From NCBI RefSeq assembly GCF_003074055.1, contig NZ_CP029043.1:3588501-3652500 (forward strand): a stretch of DNA of 64,000 bases, written 5' to 3'. How positions within the stretch are numbered: position 1 is the stretch's first letter; the number at the start of each line of letters is the position of its first letter. The translations under genes and the position numbers were made by a program. The notes beneath the pieces were generated by a model. It had not been told where the DNA came from, did no database searches, and worked only from the letters and a program-made list of their open reading frames with translations. Source of the stretch: Streptomyces nigra. GTDB taxonomy: Bacteria > Actinomycetota > Actinomycetes > Streptomycetales > Streptomycetaceae. Below, piece by piece: positions 10,323 to 19,215 of this stretch.

Positions 10323-10826
10323 TCAGTAGCCGCCGTTCTGGGACGCTGGCTGCTTGGTGATCTTCTTGCCGTCGGTGCCCAGCACGAACCACTTGGCGCC
10401 GAAGGCGTCGACGCCCTGGCCGTTGGTCTGCCCGGCCTTCGTGTCGTCGGCGAACGTGTAGAGGGGCTGCCCCTTGTACGTCACCTGCTTCGAGCCGTCG
10501 CTGCGCTTGATGGTGTCGAGCAGTTTGCTGTCCACGCCGCCCTTGGCGACGACCTTGCCGTCCGCCTTCAGCGGCGGCCACGCCTCCGCGCAGGCGTCGT
10601 TGCAGGTGGACTTGTCCTTCTTGTCGGACTCGAACAGATAGAGGGTGTGCCCCTTGTCGTTGACGAGGATCTTCCCCAGTGACGTGTTCTTGGTGGTCAC
10701 CGTCACGGAGGACGCCGCTTTGGTCCCGGTCGCCGACGGGGCGCCGGCGGCGTGGGCGACGGACGTCCCGCACAGCAGGAGGGCTGTTCCGGTGGCAGCG
10801 ACAAGTGCTCGGACGTGAATGTTCAC
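10323..10826 (-). CDS. Secreted COG4315-repeat protein
   Basis: A 167-aa protein with a Sec signal peptide (residues 1-26, cleavage after AHA). Two repeats of the 'secreted repeat of unknown function' follow: LGKILVNDKGHTLYLFE...STCNDACAEAWPPL and the second, YKGQPLYTFADDTKAGQTNGQG. A Cys pair (STCNDAC) and the WPP motif are typical. Mature protein is extracytoplasmic. It ends 9 bp from the convergent DUF6529-like gene, so the two may share a terminator region or a role in redox chemistry at the membrane; that link is inference. Confidence 0.8.
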   Translation of the reverse strand: MNIHVRALVAATGTALLLCGTSVAHAAGAPSATGTKAASSVTVTTKNTSLGKILVNDKGHTLYLFESDKKDKSTCNDACAEAWPPLKADGKVVAKGGVDSKLLDTIKRSDGSKQVTYKGQPLYTFADDTKAGQTNGQGVDAFGAKWFVLGTDGKKITKQPASQNGGY

Positions 10827-10964
10827 GAGAATCGCCTCGGAGAATGGGGTACGGCTTCCGCTCTGGGCGCGCGCGTCACGTGAGTCCCAGTAGACAACGA
10901 AGCGGACCGCCCGGCCACAGCAGACGGCGAGTGCTCGGCGACGCCGTCCGTTGCCGCCGTCCGG

Positions 10965-12314
10965 TCAGGCCATCTCGGGCTGGGGTTCCGGACGCAGGGC
11001 CGGGGTGGGCTTCGGGTCCCAGGCCCGGGTCGTGCGGAGGTAGCCGTAGATCACCGAGGCCATCGCGCCCAGCAGGAGGGGGCCGAAGAGCCAGGGGTGG
11101 CGGCCCATCTCCAGGGGGATGAAGCGGTACGACAGCAGGAGTGCGGTGAACACCGCGGCGCCGTGGGCGACCAGGCGGGCGCCCGCGCGGTCCCAGCCGC
11201 GGGACGTCGCGCGCAGGGCCGCCTCGATGGTGAGGGTGAAGACCACACCGGCGACGAGGTCGACGCCGTAGTGGTAGCCGAAGCCCAGGGTCGCGCCGAG
11301 GGTGGCGACCAGCCAGAACGTGCCCGCCCAGCGCAGCGGGCGGGGCCCGCGGCGGGAGTGGATGAAGATCGCGGTGGCCCAGGCCGTGTGCAGGCTGGGC
11401 ATGCAGTTGCGCGGGGTGATGCCGTCGAACGGGATCGGGTGCGGGGCGGCGAGCGCCGGCACCGTGTGGGGCCAGATGTCGGCCGTCGCCCAGGGCCCGC
11501 CGTCGGGGCCGTACGCGAAGACCGGGCCGACCACCGGGAAGATCATGTAGATACCGGGGCCGAGCAGGCCGATCACGAGGAACGTGCGCACCAGGTGGTG
11601 GCTCGGGAAGCGGCGCTCGGCCGCCACATGGCGCAGCTGGTAGAGCGCGACGAGGACCGCTGCGACCGCGAGCTGCACGTAGACGTAGTCGAGGATGTGG
11701 GCGCCGACCGGGCCCGAGGCCTCGACGATCCGGCCGACGACCCAGGAGGGGTTGCCGAGCGCGTTGTCGGCGATGGCCACGTACGGATCGAGCACCTGCG
11801 GCTGGGTCTTCGACGTGATCAGCAGCCAGGTGTCGCCGGTCTTGCGGCCGGCGACCAGGAGCAGTGCCAGACCGACGCCCTTGAGGAGCAGGAGACGTTC
11901 GGCTCCCGTGCGGCGGGTGACGGCGACGACCGCGCAGCCGAGGACCACGCACAGCGCGCCGTTGCCGAAGGGGTGGCCCTCGTCCCCGCCCAGGACCGGC
12001 AGCGTGCCGGTGGCCCAGCGCACGGCGAGGACGGCCAGATCGACGCCGAGGGCCGCGCCGAGCGCGATGAGGCGTTCCCGCCAGGTGAGGACGACCATCA
12101 TCAGGCCCATGCCCGCGTAGAGCAGGAAGCCGGACTTGGGCGGGAACGCGATCTCACGGACCTGGTTGGTGAGGGGGCCCGGCTCACCGTAGTGGCGGGC
12201 GGCCACCTCCAGTGCGATCAGGAACCCCAGGGCGACCACGCCCACGGCGGACCACACCAGCGCACGCTGCCGGCTGCCTATTCGCGCGAACGTCTGCGAT
12301 GTGTTGGATATCAA
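10965..12314 (-). CDS. PAP2-superfamily membrane phosphatase (inositol phosphorylceramide synthase-like)
   Basis: A 449-aa polytopic protein with about ten hydrophobic segments. The two PAP2/AUR1-like catalytic motifs are present: MPSLHTAWA near residue 312 and GFGYHYGVDLVAG near 355, supplying the His and Asp residues of the vanadium-haloperoxidase-like active site. Such enzymes act on lipid phosphates or transfer phospho-headgroups at the outer membrane face. The substrate cannot be told from sequence. The hydrophobic N-terminal half (residues 20-210) is longer than in minimal PAP2 enzymes and may be a separate membrane domain. Confidence 0.8.
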   Translation of the reverse strand: MISNTSQTFARIGSRQRALVWSAVGVVALGFLIALEVAARHYGEPGPLTNQVREIAFPPKSGFLLYAGMGLMMVVLTWRERLIALGAALGVDLAVLAVRWATGTLPVLGGDEGHPFGNGALCVVLGCAVVAVTRRTGAERLLLLKGVGLALLLVAGRKTGDTWLLITSKTQPQVLDPYVAIADNALGNPSWVVGRIVEASGPVGAHILDYVYVQLAVAAVLVALYQLRHVAAERRFPSHHLVRTFLVIGLLGPGIYMIFPVVGPVFAYGPDGGPWATADIWPHTVPALAAPHPIPFDGITPRNCMPSLHTAWATAIFIHSRRGPRPLRWAGTFWLVATLGATLGFGYHYGVDLVAGVVFTLTIEAALRATSRGWDRAGARLVAHGAAVFTALLLSYRFIPLEMGRHPWLFGPLLLGAMASVIYGYLRTTRAWDPKPTPALRPEPQPEMA

Positions 12315-12489
12315 TGGTCTCGGCCGATGTGTGAAGGGCGGTCGTCAGCACTCGTTCGTGAGTTCGAGCATGGTACCGAAGCGCGGTAGGCGGATTTCGC
12401 GCTGCTCGGCCGCCCCCCGAGGGAGAGACGTCAAAGGGGCGTCGCGCGTTGCCACCCGCCCCGAAGTCGCGTGTCGGGCCCGCACGGGG

Positions 12490-14964
12490 TCATGCGTCCA
12501 GTGGCTGTTCCGCCCAGATCGTCTTGCCCTTGGCCGACTGGCGGGTGCCCCAGCGCCGGGTGAGCTGGGCCACCAGCAGCAGGCCCCGGCCGCCCTCGTC
12601 GAAGCTGCGGGCGCGGCGCAGATGGGGGGCCGTGCTGCCGCCGTCGGACACCTCGCAGATGAGGGAGTCGTCGTGGGTGAGGTGGATCAGGCGCAGTTGG
12701 ACGGGCGGCTGGGCGTGCCGGATGGCGTTGGTGACCAGTTCGCTGACGACCAGTTCCGTGACGAAGGCGGCCTCCTCCAGGTCCCACGCGTCGAGCTGGG
12801 CGAGCGCGTCCTTGCGGGCCTGGGCCACGGCGGACGGGGTGGACGGCACGTCCCAGGTGGCGACCTGCGAGGCGTCCAGCGCGCGGGTGCGGGCGACGAG
12901 GAGGGCGACGTCGTCGGGCGGCCGGGGCGGCAGCAGCTCGGTGAGGATGCGGTCGCACAGGGCGTCCAGGGTGGGTTCGCGGCTCGCCAGCAGGCCCCTC
13001 AGGCGGCGGACGCCCTCGTCCGCGCCCTCGGAGCTGGACCGGCCGCCGGGTGTGACCAGGCCGTTGGTGTAGAGGGCGAGCAGACTGCCCTCGGGCAGGT
13101 CGATCTCGGCGCACTCGAAGGGCAGCCCGCCCACGCCCAGCGGCGGGCCCGAGGGCAGGTCGACGACGTCGGCGGTGCCTCCGGGGGCGACCACGACCGG
13201 CGGGGGATGCCCGGCGCGGGCCAGCGAACAGCGCCGGGAGATCGGGTCGTAGACGGCGTACAGGCAGGTCGCGCCGACCTCCCCCACGCACTCGGGGTAC
13301 CGCTCGTGCGCCCGGCCGCCGTCCCGCTCGGTGGACAGCCGGGACACCAGGTCGTCGAGGTGGGTGAGCAGTTCGTCCGGGGCCAGGTCGATGTCGGCCA
13401 GGGTGCGTACGGCCGTCCGCAGCCGGCCCATGGTGGCGGAGGCGTGGATGCCGTGGCCGACGACGTCCCCGACGACCAGGGCCACCCGCGCCCCGGACAG
13501 CGGGATCACGTCGAACCAGTCGCCGCCCACCCCGGTGTGCGCGCCGGCCGGGAGGTAGCGGGAGGCGACCTCCAGCGCCGCCTGCTCGGGCAGCCGCTGC
13601 GGCAGCAGACTGCGCTGCAGGGTGACCGAGCGGTCGCGTTCCCGGGTGTAGCGGCGGGCGTTGTCCATGCCGACGGCCGCCCGGGCCGCCAGCTCCTCGG
13701 CCAGCACCAGGTCGTCCCGCTGGAAGATCTCGGGGTGCGTGTGCCGGGCCAGGACGGCGACGCCCAGGGTGGTGCCGCGAGCCGTCAGCGGCACCGTCAT
13801 CACCGAGTGGATGCCGAACTCCCGGACCCGGGCGGCCCGGACCGGGTCGCGGGCCACGAGCGCGGTGATCGCCGGATGCGTCATCTCGTACACCGTGGCG
13901 TGGCCGGAGCGCAGTGTCTCGACCGGCGCGGAGCCCTCGGCGTACCGCTCCAGGGCACCCAGCGCGGTGACCGCCTCGGGGACGCCGGGCGTCACCGACT
14001 GGTGGGCGGCCCGCAGCAGTTCGAGCGGGCCGGGCGGCGGGCCTCCGCCGCGCGCGGCCGCGTCCGGTACGTCGTCGACGGAGGGCAGCAGGTCGACGGA
14101 GACGAAGTCGGCGAGCTCGGGGACGATGACGTCGGCCAGTTCCTGCGCGGTGCGCATCACGTCGAGGGTGCTGCCGATGCGCCGGCCCGCCTCGGCGATC
14201 AGCTGGAGCCGCTGCCGGGCCCCGTGCTGTTCGGTCATGTCGTGGGCGGTGAGGCAGACACCCCGGACGGCGCCCGCGGCGTCCCGCAGCGGTGACATCA
14301 CCAGGGACCAGGCGTGCGCCCGGGTCTCGCCGGCGGCGGGCAGGAAGTCCTCGTTGACCTGCGTCTCCCCGGTGCTCAGCACGCGGGCCATGCTCTGCTC
14401 GGCCCGCCGGCCGGCCGGTTCGTCCACGATCTCCTCGACGCGCAGGCCCACCATGTCGGCCTCGGAGAGGGCGACGGCGCGTTCCATGGCCCCGTTGGCC
14501 CGGCGCAGCCGCAGCCGGGTGTCGTACAGGGCGGTCGCGCAGCAGGGCGACTGGGCGAAGCTCCAGCTGACGAACGGCTCGTCGCGCCGGTCGGGGGGCG
14601 CCTGCCGGGCGGTCAGCGCGCACACGCAGAACCACTCGCGCCGCCCGTTCTCCCCCGTCCGGTGGTGCGCCAGGACCGTGGTCGTGAGCGTACGGCCGTC
14701 GCGGTGCCGGAGCCGGACGGTGCCGTGCCAGCGCCGCAGCCGGGGGAACGGGGGCAGCTCGCGCCCGCGCGGGGGGTCGGCCAGCAGACCGGCCGCCGGA
14801 CGGCCCACCACCTCGTGCGCCGGGTGGCCGAGAAGGCGCTCGGCCCCCGCGTTCCAGCCGGTGACCGTGCCGCGTTCGTCGACGGTGACCCGGGCGGTCA
14901 GTTCCTCACCGACCAGGTCGTCGAGGTCGGACGGGGCCCGGGCGCCGGCGGCGGGCTCGTGCAT
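12490..14964 (-). CDS. PAS-PAS-GAF-SpoIIE phosphatase with C-terminal RsbW-like ATPase
   Basis: An 824-aa cytosolic regulator. Order: PAS domain (about 20-120; ERLLGHPAHEVVGRPAAGLL), a second PAS (about 135-250), GAF (about 270-420), PP2C-type SpoIIE phosphatase (about 440-660; DWFDVIPL, VGDVVGHGIHA, CSLARAGHPPP, LLALYTNGLV) and a histidine-kinase-like ATPase (about 700-824; VTNAIRHAQPP, EVSDGG, GRGLLLV). In actinobacteria such proteins tune anti-sigma/anti-anti-sigma switches, the phosphatase acting on STAS proteins and the ATPase on serine residues. Two SigF-type sigma genes lie 34 kb away; a connection is possible but unproven. Confidence 0.9.
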   Translation of the reverse strand: MHEPAAGARAPSDLDDLVGEELTARVTVDERGTVTGWNAGAERLLGHPAHEVVGRPAAGLLADPPRGRELPPFPRLRRWHGTVRLRHRDGRTLTTTVLAHHRTGENGRREWFCVCALTARQAPPDRRDEPFVSWSFAQSPCCATALYDTRLRLRRANGAMERAVALSEADMVGLRVEEIVDEPAGRRAEQSMARVLSTGETQVNEDFLPAAGETRAHAWSLVMSPLRDAAGAVRGVCLTAHDMTEQHGARQRLQLIAEAGRRIGSTLDVMRTAQELADVIVPELADFVSVDLLPSVDDVPDAAARGGGPPPGPLELLRAAHQSVTPGVPEAVTALGALERYAEGSAPVETLRSGHATVYEMTHPAITALVARDPVRAARVREFGIHSVMTVPLTARGTTLGVAVLARHTHPEIFQRDDLVLAEELAARAAVGMDNARRYTRERDRSVTLQRSLLPQRLPEQAALEVASRYLPAGAHTGVGGDWFDVIPLSGARVALVVGDVVGHGIHASATMGRLRTAVRTLADIDLAPDELLTHLDDLVSRLSTERDGGRAHERYPECVGEVGATCLYAVYDPISRRCSLARAGHPPPVVVAPGGTADVVDLPSGPPLGVGGLPFECAEIDLPEGSLLALYTNGLVTPGGRSSSEGADEGVRRLRGLLASREPTLDALCDRILTELLPPRPPDDVALLVARTRALDASQVATWDVPSTPSAVAQARKDALAQLDAWDLEEAAFVTELVVSELVTNAIRHAQPPVQLRLIHLTHDDSLICEVSDGGSTAPHLRRARSFDEGGRGLLLVAQLTRRWGTRQSAKGKTIWAEQPLDA

Positions 14965-15050
14965 GATCGCTCATCTCGCTCTCGGAGGGGTTCCGTCCGG
15001 CCCGCGCTCCGGCACTCCGGGCCGCGCCTCCCTCCGCGCACCGTGGCGCG

Positions 15051-15863
15051 TCATCGGCGCGATCCGGTGGGGGCGCCGGAGGCCGCGGTCTGGCAGCCGG
15101 GGCACCACACGGTCGTCCGGCCGGCCACGCGGGTCCGGCGCAGCGGGGCGCGGCAGCGGGGGCAGTGCGGGTCGGGGTCGTCCCGGCGGCCGGTCAGCCA
15201 GGAGGCGCGCGGCGGGACGCGCCCGGTGGGCACGGCGGAGCGCAGGGTGCGCCGCATCTGGCGGTAGAGGCCCCCGCGGTCGGAGTCGGTCAGCTCGCGC
15301 ACCGGACGGTCGGGGCTCAGCCGGGCCCGCCACAGGATCTCGTCGGCGAGCAGGTTGCCGAGACCGGCGACGGCGGACTGGTCGAGCAGCACGCCCTTCA
15401 CGGTGCCCCGGCGCCCGCGCAGGGCCTCCTCGAACCGCTCGCGGTCCACGTCCAGCGCGTCGGGCCCCTGCCCGGCCAGCAGCCGTACGACGTCGGACTC
15501 GTCCTCGGCCAGCCACAGGCCCCGGAGCTTGCGCTGGTCGCGGTAGCGCAGGCGGCGGTCGCCGGACAGGGTGAACAGAACGCGGTCGTGGGGGTCCACG
15601 GGGTCGTCCGGCCCGGCGCACACGAGCGAGCCGGTCATACCGAAGTGCAGGGCCAGGGTGGGGCCGCCGGTACGGGCGAGCAGCCACTTGCCGTGCCGTT
15701 CGGCGCCGGTGATCCGCCGGCCCTCCAGCGCCTCCCGCAGCCGCCGCGCGTCGGCGCCGTGCAGCACGCCGGGGTCACGCACCTCGATCCGGCGCACGAT
15801 CCGGCCCTGTGCGCAGGTCCGGAGTACGCCCCGGAAACCCTCGACGTCCGGCAGTTCGGGCAT
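15051..15863 (-). CDS. Fpg/Nei family DNA glycosylase
   Basis: A 270-aa base-excision-repair bifunctional glycosylase/AP lyase. The N-terminus MPELPDVEGFR supplies the catalytic Pro2 and Glu3. The lysine of the beta-hairpin is in RHGKWLL (about 59), the helix-two-turn-helix is DQSAVAGLGNLLADEILW (about 163-180), and the C-terminal zinc finger is CPRC...CPGC (about 232-255). It removes oxidised bases. Whether it is Fpg-like (8-oxoguanine) or Nei-like (oxidised pyrimidines) cannot be settled here; the MPELPD start favours the actinobacterial Nei-like branch. Confidence 0.88.
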   Translation of the reverse strand: MPELPDVEGFRGVLRTCAQGRIVRRIEVRDPGVLHGADARRLREALEGRRITGAERHGKWLLARTGGPTLALHFGMTGSLVCAGPDDPVDPHDRVLFTLSGDRRLRYRDQRKLRGLWLAEDESDVVRLLAGQGPDALDVDRERFEEALRGRRGTVKGVLLDQSAVAGLGNLLADEILWRARLSPDRPVRELTDSDRGGLYRQMRRTLRSAVPTGRVPPRASWLTGRRDDPDPHCPRCRAPLRRTRVAGRTTVWCPGCQTAASGAPTGSRR

Positions 15864-15961
15864 GACGGACGGCCTTCCTCAGGTGAATGCCGTACTTCTT
15901 ATGGTGTGCCCTTTTCCTCCGGCTCCTCACCTCGTGGGGCGGGCTGCCGGCAAGACATCCC

Positions 15962-16048
15962 CTAGGTCGTGTCCGCAGAGTCGCGCCTGCCGACCGACGC
16001 CCGGCACGCCCTGTGGGCGGACGACGCGACTTTGCGGACACGACCTAG
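15962..16048. mobile_element. 87-bp MITE-like inverted-repeat element
   Basis: Terminal inverted repeats of 24 bp (15962-15985 and 16025-16048) match at 23 of 24 positions, each beginning CTAGGTCGTGTCCGC and enclosing 39 bp. There is no coding capacity. CTAG at both outer ends is compatible with a TA or CTAG target duplication. The architecture fits a miniature inverted-repeat transposable element mobilised by an IS5-like transposase; that assignment is inference. The right end overlaps the TAG stop codon of the CopC-CopD gene. Confidence 0.6.
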
Positions 16049-17901
16049 TGCACGGTGATCGTGCTGGTCTCGCTGATCTGGTCGACGTCCGAGGTGCGGA
16101 CGGTCACCTTCATCTCCCAGGTCCCGGCGACGGGCAGGTTGAGGAAGCTGTTGCCCCAGTAGCCGCCCCGGTCGGTGAGACCGGCGTCGAGCGGGCCGAT
16201 GTCCTGGGCGGGGTGGGTGAAGGTGATCCGCAGCTCGGGGACGGTCGAGACACCGCCGTCGGAGCCGTAGACCAGGGCCTCGATCGAGTTGTCGCCGACC
16301 CGGGCCGGGTCGATGGTGATCTGCACCGTGCCGCGTCCGCCGGGGGTGCCGACGTCGAACGGCACATCGGTGACGGAGGCGCCGACGACCGCGGGCGCGG
16401 CGGTCGCCGCCTCGGCCTCCGCCCGGCCCGGCAACGTGCTGGTCAGCAGCGTGGTGACCGCCAGCACGGCCGCGCCGACGGCGACCTCGGTGAGCACGGA
16501 GCGCCGCAGGGACCGGCGGTGCGCGGGGTCGGGGGTCTCCTCGGCGGGCGGGACCGGGGCGGAGGGCTCATCCGGCGGCTCCGGCGGGGCGGACGGCTCC
16601 GATGCGGAGGGCGACCCGGACGGCGAGCCCCCGGCTCCCACCGTCACCTTGTCCCGTACCGCCGTCTCCGCCGGGACCGGCGTCTGCGCGCGGTCCACCG
16701 CCGCCGTCGTCTGCAGGGCCGTCCAGCGGCGGGACACGGCCGCCGCCGCGAGGAGCACGACGACCGCCATCAGCTTGATGGCCAGCAGCCTGCCGTACGT
16801 CGTGTCGGCGAGCGCGTCCCAGCCGCCGAGGCCGCGCCAGGACTGGTAGACGCCGGTCACGACCAGGACGGTGACGGACACGAACGCCAGGCGGGAGAAC
16901 CGGCGTACCGCCTCCGCGGAAAGGTCGGCGCGGTACAGGGTGACGAGCAGGGCCGCCAGACCGCCCAGCCAGACGGCGGTGGCGAGCAGGTGCAGCGCCG
17001 AGGAGGTCATGGCGACCGGAACCTGGATGCCGGCCGAGGCGTGCTCGCCGGCCGCCCAGGTCATGGCGAGACCGACCGCGAGCGCGGCGCCCGTCCAGCC
17101 GTAGGGCCTCCTCTGCCGGGACAGCCGCAGCAGATAGGCGCCGGCGGCCAGCAGGAGGGCGAGGCGGGCCAGCAGGACGAGGCCGGGGCGGCCGGTCAGG
17201 GTGCGGACGGCCCCGTCGGCGTCGAACGCGCCGAGCGGGCCCTCGCCCGTCTCGTACGGGGCACGCAGCACCAGCAGGACCAGCGTGGCCGCGAACAGCG
17301 CCCACCAGGACGTCCTCAACAGGCTGTGGAGAACCGCGACCCGGGTCGGACGGCAGACCGCGACGAAGGTGCCCGTGCCGATGAGCAGGGCGACGGCGAG
17401 ATAGGCGAGATAGCGGGCGATGGTGTGCAGGGCCTTGGTGACCGGGTCCTCGGTGGGGCCGGTGATGACGGCGGCCGACGCGGTGACGGTGGCCTTGCCG
17501 ACGGAGAAGGTGAACGCCCCGGACACCGGGTGGCTGTCGGCCGACACCACCCGCCAGGCCACCGTGTAGGTGCCCTGCTCCAGCCCTTCGGGGAGGGTCA
17601 CCCGGGCGGTGTCGGCGCCGTCCGGGCCGTGCTCCGGCTCACCGGTGCGCAGCCGGCGGCCGTCGGGGTCGAGGACGCGGAAGGAGTCGTCGAGCAGGCC
17701 GACGGACTCGGTGAAGGTCAGGGTGAGCACCCGGGGCGCCGACTTCAGGACGGCGCCGTCCTCCGGGTCAGTGGTGCGCAGCGCGGCGTGCGCGGACGCG
17801 GGCCCGGCGCCGCCGAGGAGGAGCAGGACCAGCAGGGGGCCCAGCAGGAGCGCCCGCCGCAGCCTCCGGCGCCCCGCTCCTCGTCCGTCCGCACACGTCA
17901 C
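16045..17901 (-). CDS. CopC-CopD fusion, copper-resistance membrane protein (YcnJ-like)
   Basis: A 618-aa protein. The signal peptide (about 1-36) ends ASA before HAALRTTDPEDG, so the mature protein begins with the histidine that binds Cu(II) in CopC domains (about 37-135). A CopD-type eight-helix membrane domain follows (about 155-430), then a Pro/Ser linker with a further helix and an extracytoplasmic C-terminal beta domain. It is predicted to take up or handle copper at the cell surface. GTG 17901 is chosen over ATG 17943 because GGCGGAG lies 8 nt upstream of it. The TAG stop lies inside the inverted repeat of the MITE-like element, so the original C-terminus may have been altered. Confidence 0.85.
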   Translation of the reverse strand: MTCADGRGAGRRRLRRALLLGPLLVLLLLGGAGPASAHAALRTTDPEDGAVLKSAPRVLTLTFTESVGLLDDSFRVLDPDGRRLRTGEPEHGPDGADTARVTLPEGLEQGTYTVAWRVVSADSHPVSGAFTFSVGKATVTASAAVITGPTEDPVTKALHTIARYLAYLAVALLIGTGTFVAVCRPTRVAVLHSLLRTSWWALFAATLVLLVLRAPYETGEGPLGAFDADGAVRTLTGRPGLVLLARLALLLAAGAYLLRLSRQRRPYGWTGAALAVGLAMTWAAGEHASAGIQVPVAMTSSALHLLATAVWLGGLAALLVTLYRADLSAEAVRRFSRLAFVSVTVLVVTGVYQSWRGLGGWDALADTTYGRLLAIKLMAVVVLLAAAAVSRRWTALQTTAAVDRAQTPVPAETAVRDKVTVGAGGSPSGSPSASEPSAPPEPPDEPSAPVPPAEETPDPAHRRSLRRSVLTEVAVGAAVLAVTTLLTSTLPGRAEAEAATAAPAVVGASVTDVPFDVGTPGGRGTVQITIDPARVGDNSIEALVYGSDGGVSTVPELRITFTHPAQDIGPLDAGLTDRGGYWGNSFLNLPVAGTWEMKVTVRTSDVDQISETSTITVH

Positions 17902-17981
17902 GCCGCATCTCCGCCTTACGTCCGCACCGGCCTCCCGGTACATACGGACGCGACGGGCTCCGTGCTCACCGGTCCGCCGGG

Positions 17982-18745
17982 TCACCATCCGGGCCGTGCG
18001 GACACCCCGCCGTCCACCACGAGATCGTGCCCGGTGACCCAGGACGCCAGGTCCGAGGCCAGGAACACGCAGGCGTCGCCCACGTCCCGCGCACGACCCA
18101 GCCGTCCCAGGGGCGCCGCCGCCCGCCATCGTGCCACCCCGTCCGGCCATGCCCGCTCCAGCCCCTCGCGGTGCACGAGGCCGGGCGAGACCGTGTTGAC
18201 GCGGACGCCGTGCGGTCCGTACTCCTGGGCCGCCGTACGGGCGTGGGCCACCACCGCCGCCTTGGAGGCGCCGTAGTGGGCGTGCAGCGGGGCCGGGCGG
18301 GCCGCCTCGACGGAGGCGATGTGGGTGACCGAACCGCCGCCGGGCCGGCTGCGCATGATCTCCGCGGCGGCGCGGGTGCAGGCGAAGACGCCGGACAGGT
18401 TGGCGTCCACCACGGCCCGCCAGTCGGCCGCGGTCATCTCCTCGAGCCGCAGAGTCGGCTGCATGCCCGCGTTGTTCACCAGGGCGGTGAGGCCACCGCC
18501 CCACTCGGCGGCCTCGGCGAGCAGCCGCCGGCAGGCGTCCTCGTCGGTCAGGTCGGCGGTCAGGACGACGGCCCGGCCGCCCGCCTCCCGGATGCGCCCG
18601 GCGAGCCCGTCGGCCGCCTCCCGGGAGGCGCGGCAGTGCAGGGCGACCGCCGCGCCCTCCTCGGCGAACCGGGCCGCGATGCCCTGCCCGATACCGCCAC
18701 CCGCGCCGGTCACCAGGCGATCTGTCCGTCGAGAAGTCCGCTCAT
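17982..18745 (-). CDS. Short-chain dehydrogenase/reductase, probable one-base frameshift near the start
   Basis: A classical SDR of about 250 aa that reduces or oxidises a hydroxyl/keto group with NAD(P)(H). Seen: TGAGGGIG (cofactor loop), NNAG, catalytic Ser in HIASVE, Y-GASK (YxxxK) and the C-terminal VDGG. The frame opens at GTG 18713, which would leave out the first beta-strand. The preceding frame from ATG 18745 reads MSGLLDGQIA, and adding one base in the GG run near 18720 joins it to LVTGAGGGIG. ATG 18745 overlaps the TGA of the upstream cupin gene (ATGA), as elsewhere in this operon, so 18745 is the true start and the base loss is probably a sequencing error. Confidence 0.85.
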
Positions 18746-19215
18746 GGACGGCACAGTTCCGCGATCCGGGCGCTCTCGTGGGGATAGCGCGCCGTGAGGT
18801 CCGCCAGGTCGCCGTGCTCGTAGTCCCCGTAGGTGAAGCCGGGGGCCATGGTGCAGCCGAAGAAGGCCCAGGAGCCCCCGGCCGCCACCCGGGCGCCCAT
18901 CCAGGTGCCGGCCGGCACGGTGAGCTGCGGGTGCTGGCCGCGCGCTATGCCGTGGCCCAGGATCTCGGTGCGGGAGGTGCCGTCGGGGGCGAGCAGCAGC
19001 ATCTCCAGGGGGTCCCCGAGGTAGAAGTGCCAGACCTCGTCGGACGGCAGGCGGTGCAGGGCCGAGTAGTCGTCCGCGGTGAGCAGGACGACGATCGCGG
19101 TGCCCTGCGGCCGCCCGTCGGGCTGTTCGGGTCCGGCCCAGGTACGGCGGAACAGCCCGCCCTCACGCGGGATCGGCTCCAGGCGGTAGTGCGCGACGAG
19201 TTCCTCGGGCGTCAT
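18742..19215 (-). CDS. DUF985 (cupin_5) family protein
   Basis: A 157-aa single-domain cupin. The N-terminal signature EELVAHYRLEPIPREGGLFRRTW is followed by beta-barrel motifs around DEVWHFYLGDPLEMLLL and the Trp/Phe-rich MGARVAAGGSWAFFGCTMAPGF. Members are thought to bind a small ligand or sugar, possibly with metal; no reaction is assigned. Start ATG 19215 overlaps the acetyltransferase stop (ATGA) and its own stop overlaps the SDR start, so it is translationally coupled in the middle of the iron-box operon. Confidence 0.85.
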   Translation of the reverse strand: MTPEELVAHYRLEPIPREGGLFRRTWAGPEQPDGRPQGTAIVVLLTADDYSALHRLPSDEVWHFYLGDPLEMLLLAPDGTSRTEILGHGIARGQHPQLTVPAGTWMGARVAAGGSWAFFGCTMAPGFTYGDYEHGDLADLTARYPHESARIAELCRP

